From Trachythela sp. YZ-2020 (Eukaryota; Cnidaria; Anthozoa; Malacalcyonacea; Clavulariidae), in contig JADLSH010000220.1 of NCBI GenBank assembly GCA_016169945.1, positions 496,001 to 560,000 of the forward strand: a DNA stretch of 64,000 nucleotides, read 5' to 3'. Made by a program: the position numbers and the translations under genes. Shown piece by piece: positions 56,291-64,000 of the stretch (positions within the stretch are counted from its first letter, which is position 1; each line of letters starts with the position of its first letter). The notes beneath the pieces are model-generated. The model had not been told where the DNA came from and did not search any database. It was given only the letters and a program-made list of their open reading frames with translations.

Positions 56291-56845
56291 TTGAGTACAA
56301 ATGGTTTGAGCAGGTGAACACTGCATGGGTTATTTCCTTGCGGGTTATATACACGGCAGAATTTTTAAAATTAGGATTTAATTCTAAAGATTTTCCTTTG
56401 GTTAGAAAAGTGTGGGAGGATGATCCAAACAAATTAAATTTTTCAATAGAAAATTATGTCCACGTGAAAGAATAAAAATATCTTAATCATAATTTTTCAA
56501 ACTCAAAACAATGTTTTAAAGTATAGTTTCCCTGCAGGTGTCAACCAAATTTTAATGCATTTATTATCATACAGTATCCAAAATAGTAACAAGATAATTG
56601 TTTTGTTTTGATATTATAATGGTGAATAGCTATATTTTATTAATTATCCTTAAAGACAACCTTTGACTTTATAGTTTTACTATAAAAATATTGTGTTTGA
56701 TTTGTATCTTCCTACTAACTTTCTTACGAAGTTTTCCCGCCCAATCAAAATGTCGAGAAGTGTTTTAATTTTCTCTACAAATGGTTTAAGCAGGTGAACA
56801 CCGCATGGGCTATTTTCTTGCAGGTTAAACACGGCAGATATATAA
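56290..56845. repeat. Direct duplication, 65-bp unit, spaced 490 bp
   Basis: ACAAATGGTTTGAGCAGGTG, then AACACTGCATGGG and TTGCGGGTT...ACACGGCAGA (56292-56357), recurs at 56776-56840. The right copy lies in the 112-codon frame on the minus strand. Confidence 0.7.
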
Positions 56846-57018
56846 TTATATACATTATAGCTCAGCAACGCTAAAGCTGCACACAGCAAGATCATTGTAG
56901 CAACACTTCTGTGTATTTCAGACCAATAATGGAACTTTTCATCAAGGTATGATTTAATATAGGAACCATTATTGTGATTATTTGTGTCATGGTAATTATA
57001 TGGCGCACATATATACAC
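56680..57018 (-). CDS. Unrecognised 112-residue open frame with one hydrophobic segment
   Basis: Begins MYICAPYNYH and has a hydrophobic run VATMILLCAALALLSY that could be a membrane segment. The following segment (NLQENSPCGVHLLKPFVEKI) has a diverged direct repeat about 490 bases to the left, at 56290-56365. I do not recognise the protein. It may be an exon of an unannotated gene or chance in AT-rich DNA. Confidence 0.2.
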   Translation of the reverse strand: MYICAPYNYHDTNNHNNGSYIKSYLDEKFHYWSEIHRSVATMILLCAALALLSYNVYNYISAVFNLQENSPCGVHLLKPFVEKIKTLLDILIGRENFVRKLVGRYKSNTIFL

Positions 57019-57949
57019 GTGTGGATATTTACTTACTGTCGAAAATTAGAAGGAAAAAGTATTTTCGACCTTTGGGAGTTGGGGGTTCAGTGCCGGCTGC
57101 TATTCAGATATATGAAACCGTATGGTTGTGAGCCTGAAGAATATATGAAGAATATTCCGATGTTTAGGACAGGGCGAAAGTCCCTCGTCCGGCATAGTCG
57201 ATTAGTGGTAATTGCTGGTAATTTCCATGCAGGCTGACGAGTTCCAACAACAAGGTTTTACAGCTGCAATAAAATTGTAGGTTTTGATTTGAATATTAAG
57301 TAGCTTTTTTCTTCAAACCTTTTAAATATGGATTAATATTATGTGCAACATTATAAAACCAGAGATTAAAGAAAATGTAAAGTATAATCATTGCAACAAA
57401 ACTAACTTCAACTCATGTTGATTGACCCGACATGTTGAAAAAGGTTACATCGCGAAATTTGTACATTTTAGCTCAGTAATAAAGTTGTTGTCTGTCGGAG
57501 ACCGCGGAGCATTTTTTGGTTTGTGGGAAGGGGGGGGGGGCGGTGGGGTAAATATCTCGGAGTGCGTAGTTACATTAGTATCGAGTGCTGCAGGCGCGAG
57601 ACCATTAGGGGGGATTAGGGCATGTTCCCCAGAATATTTTGAAATCTACAATCTCTTCAATGCCATTTCTTGCAATTTGGGGTAAGATTTGAGAGCAATG
57701 TCACAAGAACTCCAAATTACGCCAAATGCTCTGTCTATTTTCAGGATCCGTCAAATTTCCTTGTCTATGCTCGTTATCCAGTTCATATGCATTGGCCACA
57801 AATAACATGCGCTGTATAGCCACTAATGAACATAAACATCAAATATTTTAATTGAAGGAATTTGAAAGGTCATGCAAGAATGTCTGTAATGCAAATATGT
57901 TGTCTCATTAATTTCAGATCATTCATTTGTGTTGATTGGACGACCAAAA

Positions 57950-58061
57950 ATGCATCTAAAATATCACTTCCTTAACTTGATCATTCCACGCATACTTTTT
58001 ATAATTGCACAATGCCAAGGAAGTGAAAGTTTGGATTTTTGTTTCAATTCAACTTTTGAAG
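57950..58061 (+). CDS. Exon 1 of PAN/F5/8C gene: signal peptide
   Basis: ATG at 57950 is preceded by ACCAAAA. The exon encodes 37 residues with a hydrophobic core (LIIPRILFIIA) and a likely cleavage after QCQG. It ends at a GTAGGT donor in phase 1. Confidence 0.65.
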
Positions 58062-61000
58062 GTAGGTAGCATTGGCACTAACATCTAGACCGAGGGTCTT
58101 TGCTGGCGACGTTTTAGTGCCAAGTGAACAGTATAGGGATTATTTTTGCTTTGGTTCGGTACAAATGTATGTATATGTATAGTGTTTGGGGGGAAAAGGA
58201 AGTAAAGAGTCTGCAGGCTTGCGAGTTGAGTATTTATTATTGCGGCGTTTTTGTGTTCTTTTTCAATTAAAAATATTTCCATAACACATGTTTATATATC
58301 ATTTGTGTAGATTTCCATTTTTATATATCTTGTAATAAAGATCTTCTTCTTATGTGAGGTTATAATTTCGACCAAAACCTCTGCAGCTTCTATTTTAAAA
58401 CTACCAAATATACCCCCACATATGTAATTTGCTTGTCGATTTTCGTTATATACTCTAGGTTTCAGACTCAATACTACAGTTTTTATGACTAAAGGCGTTT
58501 CCCAATGGATAGATTGTGTTATTGAATGTGTCACTAAGCCATGTTGTAGATCGATCAACTACAAAAAGACATTGACCTTACAGAATGAATCAAACTGTGA
58601 AATGTTACATAATTTGGTCTATAATACATCTGAGAAATTATTGGAGATAAACTCTTCCTACGATTATGTCTATGTGACTGACCCACAAAAGGTATAAAAT
58701 TGACTGAGTGTAGAGTATGAATGACTTTAACTTTTAATTAAATTACAATCTTCTAGTGGGGAGATAATCTTGTAGGTAATTTAGTCAGAGTAATCTCAGC
58801 ATGTTATTTGATTGAAGACATTGTTTCCATGATACATACACACGTACGTTTTTCTAATTTCTATTGGAAATACAGTAACACAGAATGAAATTCTAAGAGT
58901 AAAAGATTCCCAAAAATGTATGGAAAATCGTGCACGAAATTTCTTTTACATTTTCTATTCATGCTTTGTGTGATCTAACAATTAGCATTTTAGCAACCTG
59001 GTTGAAATTTCATATATTACATGTTTATTATAGCAATATATCACTTTGGACTTGATTGCAAAGAAAGAAATAATAGAATACGGTGCATCATAATTAGAAT
59101 ACACTTCGAGAGGCATTTCACTCCAAAAAAGGGTACGGGATTTTTCTGCTTTTTCAAATCCACGGATTTTTTTGAAGAAAATTGTGATATTTTTTTTTTA
59201 CTTTTCCGTATTTGTTGGACAATTGAGGATTTTTCTTACTTTTTTGGAGGATATGTTTCGAATTTTTGTGGATTAATTTTACTTTTACAAAGTGTACGGG
59301 ATTTTCTTCCTGAAATTCCCCTCCATACACTGCACTACACGTTGCAATTGCCCATTGTTACTTCAAATGACAATTTAATAGTATGCGTAAACTATTCTAT
59401 ACCATGATTTACTGCAGTACGATCAATTTTGTATTCTACCTTTGCCCTGGTCTTTTGTTTGCACAGCAATGAGGATGAAGAATGTATTGTTCTCTCACGT
59501 AATCAATGTCCAGTAATGTTTTCATGTAAACAAACAAACGACAGAATGTTACTTTCTGTAGGAGTACAATTCAAGCTGCTTGGTTTTGGAGGACAATCTA
59601 AAAGGTATCTGTTGATAAGTATGAAGGCCATGTTACACGGGACGAAAAGCGAGTTCGAATCGAGTTTCAGGATAAAATTGCAGTTAAATTATAATATGCA
59701 GCTTCGACCTGGAATAATTAAAATATGCATATCGAAGTATTCAACTGTTCAATCATCATTTTGAATATCAAAATTGATCGAAGAACAATTACTTTCCTCG
59801 CGGTTGACTCGGTTTGAGTTAGAAAATGTATTCCCATTTGCTTGTTTTGCTTACACAGAAGACAGTTCTGTTGTGACTATACACAAAAGAATGAATGAAC
59901 AGTTGAATACTTTGATATAGGATAATATAATTCTTCCAGTTTTAGCTACATGTTATGATTCAACTGCAATTTTATCCCGACGCCAAAACATCAAGACTTA
60001 GGTTTATATTTTCCGGTATAGACCTTATGCACTCTCGGTTAGTAAGTAGTTTGCATTGTTTGTACTGTCTTCAAAAAGACGGAGGTCGGAGAGAGTTATA
60101 AGAAACTGCATGGAAATTCTAAATTCGTACACAAAGAACAAGTATACCTGGATTGTCTGGTGTTTCACGTTAAAAATATACTTTTGGTTTGCACATCCAC
60201 TTTTATGGAGGACTTTCCTCAAGGAGTTATAAATACAAACAAAAATATGAAATTAGGCAACTCTGAAATATATTTTATCTATTTATTAGCTGCATGTGCA
60301 GATTCAAAACCATTAGGAATGGAGAGTGGCGAAATACCTGAAGATGCAATCACAGCGTCATCTTTTTATGGTAACTACACTGCAAAAAATCAAAGTCTAG
60401 CCTAGAGATTAAAGTTCTTATTTTTTAGATTATTTTTAGAAATTATTTCTTGTCAAGAAAAATTATAAGAAAAAAGTTCTTGTTTTAAGAAAACATTTCT
60501 TAAAATAAGAAAATTAATCTGGGCAAGATAATCCGGAAGACTTTTTTTCTTATTTCAAGAATGATATTCTTGCGTCATAGAAAATTATTCTTGTTGAACA
60601 AAAAATCTATAAATTCGGTAGGCCACGATATTTCCGCGTTGATTTTCTTAGCTTCAAGAAAATTTGTAATATTATTGACACGCCGGGCGGCTCAAGTAAT
60701 TCGATCGATTTCGTCAATTCGATCGCAAATGTTGCATTTTTAATAAGTTTTGCGTCGTATTAAAGAACATGTATTTTTAAAGATCCTCCTGTATATTTTC
60801 AATTGCAAAGAAAGTTTTTTCACCCGTAGCCATATTAAACAAATTAAAAGTAATAATCTGCCTGGGTTTCGATATATATGAATGAGTTGAAAGGACTTTG
60901 TTTCAGTTGAGTTGTGGCCTCGTACGCGAGATTCAAATACAATGGTGAAAAACACATGGAACTCTGTAGTCTGCATACAAATAAAAATCAATGAATTATT

Positions 61001-63021
61001 TTGGGGATATAATGAGGGGTATTATTTCGAAGATAGAATGAAGAGTTTTCGTCAGAAATACAGAGATTATTGTTGCTGATTATTCTTGCGTATATGTTGG
61101 ACTGTTCAGACATTTGAGATCAAAGCAGACGAGTGCCATATACGGGCACCCAGGATGCTTAGCGAGCACGGTCTTACAGTTTCAAAAATCTTGCTGATCA
61201 AAACTTTATACATCCAAATCTCCTGCAAATTTTAACGAAAATAGGAAGAAATATTCCAGAATTTGAAGATTCAAACAATAATTTGAAAAGTAAGTGTTAA
61301 ATATTTCAATATTTTTAGATTTTACGTGTAAATATAGGGAATATAATCGATTGTTTTCACGTATAATTTTAGCCGATGCTGATCGCATATTTTGACTTCA
61401 ACAATATGGTATTAATAGACATTAAAAACTTAGTTTCCATTTGTCTTTGTATTTACAGATCATCATTTGAAGCGATAAATACTGAAATAATATGTGGCAG
61501 TGTGGCTGAATGTGTCGACAAGAAACATGTGTAGAATAGTAGATACATGTAGTCTGGTTAACTGTCAATTTGCAATATCTTTCATTGTCAAAGTAAATTA
61601 ATTGTTTGGTTTTTCTGTGGCGGGATTACCACTGTATTGGTTAGTGACAACTTACGAGCAAATACCATTGGTATAGTACTCGTAGTACCTAGCTGAAGTT
61701 TGAATAGGACAAGGAATATTTTGGACATATTGTATGACGTGATTTAACAGACCGTTTTTGGTTGTTTTCTGACCTTGTCTCAGTTAAAATCTAACTGGCC
61801 TTAATTGGAAAGAAACCCTAGGTGCCTTGGGTCCGGTGCCAGTGGCTCAGATCCCCAGAGGCTCTTCCGAACAAGGTCCCATAATTATGTAGGTAGGTCA
61901 GCCTTGTTCCCAAATAGACAGTAATTGTCTATTACCTCTAGTAATTGTCACCATTTCTTGTTTAAGATGATTTGAAAGTTGAGACATCATGCAAGGCAAC
62001 CAGTTATCTACAAAAACATTCCAGTCATTGGATCTGTTCAATTAAGGAATAAACTATCTTATGAGCTTATCCCATTGTTCAACAAATGGTTTAGTTCAGA
62101 AAAAATAATGAATTTATCCAGCAATTAATCCAAGAATAATATGTATATGTTCATCCATGTAGATTACCAATGAATGCGATTTGAAATTGAAAATTTGAAT
62201 TCGAATGAGAGCTTTAATACATAGCAATTAGCATTATGTTTATATATCAATGTTGTGTGAAAATCCGTTGTCAACATGCATGTATAATAAAACTTGTAAC
62301 AAATGTGGCTACTCCATTTTTTTAGATTACTAAAAGGAAACTAGAATATTTTTCCCTGCAAGACTTTCTCGTTCCTTATATTCAAGAAAGAAATTCTCGT
62401 TTTGTCCCGTGGGTAAGTAAATTATTCTTATTAAGAAAGTTTTTCTTATTTCAAGAATATGTTATAGAAAATAAGTCTTGAATCAAGAAAATAATTCTTA
62501 GGCAACTAAGAATATTTTTCTTGATATAAGATATTTTTTCTGGAAGGTATTCTTTAAATAAGAAAAATAGTCTTAGCCAGAATATTTTATTTACCTGCAC
62601 GGGACCATATTAGAAAAAAAAATTTGCCAAGATTTTTTTTCTAACCAGGAATAATTTTCTTATTTTAAGAATAATTTTCTTGAAATAAGATTCTTGTCAA
62701 AAATATTTTACTTACCCACGTAAGTAATTTTGTTCTTAAAGTAAGAATTATTTTCTTAAAATAAAAAATCGACTTTTTGTAGATTACTACAACCCTCACT
62801 ATGCAAGATTGAACAAAATAGGTTCCAGATGCTCCTGGTCAGCTTTTTGGCGAGATAACTCGTGGCTTCAGGTTGATCTGAGACAACTGACGAATGTGAC
62901 AGGAATAGCAACTCAGGGAACGTGCAGCAATTATTACATTGAATGGGTAAAGTCTTACTCGGTTACATACAGCACTGATGGCAATAATTGGACATATTAT
63001 CAAGAGTCAGGAAATGTAAAA
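57950..63021 (+). CDS. 5' part of a secreted-protein gene: signal peptide, PAN-like exon and F5/8C (discoidin) domain, continuing past the window
   Basis: Exons seen are 57950-58061, 58459-58691, 60290 (or 60302)-60370 and 62783-63021. The first codes for MHLKYHFLNL, a hydrophobic run ending AQCQG (signal peptide), then a short mature start. The second has Cys spacing DCVIECVTKPCC...NCEML, like PAN/apple domains. The third and fourth join through a split Asp codon. They give PLGMESGEIPEDAITASS and NPHYARLNKIG, then SWLQVDLRQLTNVTGIATQG, which are classic F5/8C sequences. About half of the roughly 150-residue domain is present and the rest must be downstream. Exon 2 ends in phase 0 but exon 3 needs phase 1, so at least one exon between 58692 and 60289 is missing. 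Such proteins are common among cnidarian adhesion and matrix proteins. Confidence 0.72.
58459..58691 (+). CDS. Exon 2 of PAN/F5/8C gene: PAN/apple-like domain
   Basis: The acceptor TATACTCTAG precedes 58459, and the split Gly codon matches exon 1. Residues include VSQWIDCVIECVTKPCCRSI, a later NCEMLHN, and end VYVTDPQK before a GTATAA donor. The spacing of paired Cys residues is that of PAN domains. The family assignment is from pattern only. Confidence 0.62.
60290..60370 (+). CDS. Exon 3 of PAN/F5/8C gene: start of the F5/8C domain
   Basis: Reads ACADSKPLGMESGEIPEDAI then TASSFY, the canonical N-terminal strand of discoidin domains. The donor GTAACT starts at 60371 in phase 1. Two acceptors, before 60290 and before 60302, are both in frame. 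The first keeps the conserved Cys. Confidence 0.68.
60410..60600. repeat. Block rich in TTCTT...AAGAA short palindromes
   Basis: Many units of TTCTTnnTTTAAGAA type, within the intron between F5/8C exons. A similar block is at 62390-62770. Confidence 0.55.
60640..62380. other. Intron of the PAN/F5/8C gene, little recognised
   Basis: No exon was found between the two F5/8C coding exons; their split codon matches directly, so none is needed. Confidence 0.5.
62390..62770. repeat. Hairpin MITE(s) with (G)TCCCGTG ends and AAGAA palindromes
   Basis: TGTCCCGTGGGTAAGTAAAT (62403) and ATTTTATTTACCTGCACGGG (to 62606) are inverted ends of a 205-bp hairpin full of AAGAA/TTCTT palindromes. A partial third end (TTACTTACCCACG) follows at 62710. 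It ends about 20 bases before the F5/8C exon. Confidence 0.6.
62783..63021 (+). CDS. Exon 4 of PAN/F5/8C gene: core of the F5/8C domain
   Basis: The acceptor TTTTTGTAG... precedes 62783 and completes Asp with exon 3. It encodes YYNPHYARLNKIG, CSWSAFWRDNSWLQVDL, VTGIATQG and VKSYSVTYSTDGNNWTYYQE, ending GNVK at a GTAAGC donor in phase 0. All are hallmark F5/8C segments. The remaining strands and the closing Cys are not in the window. Confidence 0.8.
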
Positions 63022-63360
63022 GTAAGCAAGCGCATCAAGAGAATAATTAGATTTTGAAAAAACTGTATTCTTCTTGCAGATATCTCTAGTGATTCTTCTT
63101 ATGATTTTTAAATCGAATTATTGTAAATCGGTATTACGAAATAGCAATATTTTTATGATCTTACAAGTTTTACCCAATATTCACTTTTACAACAATTCTC
63201 TCTTCTTTTGTTGAAATTTCCCATCTGAAAACGTTGAGGACTTCTTATTCCCACTATGTTTATGATAGTAGATTGGTAAGGTGGGTAATACATTTTTTGA
63301 CGTTCTGTTTTATTTCCGCTGCAGTATCACAGTTTTTGGTTTTCGCATAATATTAAACTT

Positions 63361-63440
63361 GAAGAATTATCAAGGTCTCTGTTTGTGTTATCCGCCTCAA
63401 CTTTCAGCTTCGGCATATAACACAAACTTGATAATTCTTC
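63361..63440. repeat. Foldback hairpin
   Basis: GAAGAATTATCAAG pairs with CTTGATAATTCTTC, and TTTGTGTTAT pairs with ATAACACAAA, around a CCGCCTCAACTTTCAGCTTCGG loop region. Confidence 0.8.
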
Positions 63441-63714
63441 ATATCATACTCAAAGCTAATTCAGTAATTGTTTTATTAATTATTTCAAAGATAAAAAAAC
63501 ATCCGCACTTTAAAAAAAAAGAAGATTTCTTCTTGCCACTTCCAAGAAATTTGTGCTCTTTTCTTTCAAATATATTTAAAAGTATTTAAGAGCCTTTAGT
63601 CGCTGTTTTGGTTTTGGTTTTGTCTTTGGCAGACATCGAGTTTGATTTCAGTTTCACCTGATTTTCTATAATAATAGTGCGTATAATTGGCTGATTATTA
63701 ACGCGAAATTTAAA

Positions 63715-63985
63715 TATAGAATAGTAGTATAATCTGGACCCTTCTCGGCATCCCGTTCGACTGGATTAATAGTAGAAGGTGTAAGTAGATGGAATACTCG
63801 GAGGGAAATATATATACAATTTTTAGACCTATACAGGCGCAGTTGCGAAAAATGCAACTTAGGCCCTCCGGCAGGAATTGAATCTGCTGTCCTGCGACTC
63901 CGGTGCAGCGCTCTAACCAACCGAGCAACAGAGTCCAGCCGCTGAGCATCAACCGCAAGTTCGTTTATAAATTTCCGTTCGAGTA
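63715..63985 (-). mobile_element. tRNA-derived SINE
   Basis: The minus strand reads CTCGGTTGGTTAGAGCGCTG (A-box-like TGGTTAGAGCG), then CCGGAGTCGCAGGA and GATTCAATTCCTGCCGG (B-box-like GATTCAATTCC). These are the internal RNA polymerase III promoter boxes of a tRNA-like head. A non-tRNA body with TAAGTTGCATTTTTCGCAAC follows toward 63720. The sequence has no proper tRNA 3' half, so it is a SINE and not a tRNA gene. Confidence 0.65.
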
Positions 63986-64000
63986 TTCCATCTGCTAATC

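Noticed and set aside
59021..59764. Open frames 59021-59407 and 59429-59764, considered as the missing exon of the PAN/F5/8C gene
   Set aside because: The best acceptor (before 59467) needs phase 2, which does not match exon 2, and the residues fit no expected domain.
61020..61062. Minus-strand CTGACGA with a downstream GAAA
   Set aside because: The intervening 20 bases cannot form stem II and no stem I is present.
63860..63960. Candidate tRNA gene on the minus strand
   Set aside because: It has A- and B-box-like motifs but no complete cloverleaf 3' half, and a non-tRNA body follows. Called a SINE instead.
1..64000. Bacterial-type features (operons, CRISPR arrays, Shine-Dalgarno sites)
   Set aside because: Spliced genes, LINEs, SINEs and MITEs show eukaryotic nuclear DNA; the tandem arrays (38271, 54616) lack spacers.

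Overview
This is an AT-rich piece of an intron-containing animal nuclear genome, dominated by transposable elements. I infer a cnidarian, most likely an anthozoan. The grounds are a PAN plus F5/8C secreted-protein gene, an exon resembling coral skeletal-matrix proteins, L2/CR1-like LINEs, Penelope-like elements with hammerhead motifs, a Crypton fragment, a SWIM/YqaJ-type element and many foldback MITEs. Species is not determinable from the sequence alone, and no database search was run.

Host genes. (1) A minus-strand gene runs from 28527 down to 16761. Its five coding exons join with consistent intron phase at all four junctions and give a 588-residue, Lys/Glu-rich, low-complexity protein. 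The N-terminus carries Phe-containing polybasic patches reminiscent of MARCKS effector regions, and the C-terminus is a Cys-Cys-V-I-L CaaX signal. Exon 4 can also read through to its own stop, followed at once by AATAAA. (2) A plus-strand secreted-protein gene starts at 57950 (signal peptide, PAN-like exon, first part of an F5/8C/discoidin domain) and runs past the right end. (3) A minus-strand C-terminal exon at 45193-45432 resembles fibrinogen-related or skeletal-matrix proteins and may be decayed.

Mobile DNA, left to right: a TIR element with subterminal repeats (2486-4600) holding a GC-rich MITE; a dead L2/CR1-like LINE (5344-8605); an isolated hammerhead ribozyme motif (9181-9224); a TTAA-bounded element (12979-15100) with an intact-looking hAT MITE nested in it; an intronic inverted-repeat pair (18258-22075) carrying a second TTAA-bounded element; a Crypton N-terminal fragment (26757-27240) in intron 1; a head-to-head inverted pair of Penelope-like fragments (29455-30275), each ending in a hammerhead motif; a 4.5-kb TIR element with SWIM and YqaJ-like coding remnants and a 0.7-kb internal inverted duplication (36326-40827), inserted in a dispersed repeat family; another Penelope-like fragment (46060-47076); a 4.5-kb TIR element (about 47090-51635) stuffed with two opposed LINEs and a large palindrome; and a further minus-strand LINE (51745-53480). 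A tRNA-derived SINE lies at the right edge.

The window is a host gene neighbourhood repeatedly invaded by nested transposons. The strongest items for follow-up are the lipidation-signal gene with a possible alternative C-terminus, the hammerhead ribozymes, and the SWIM/YqaJ TIR element.
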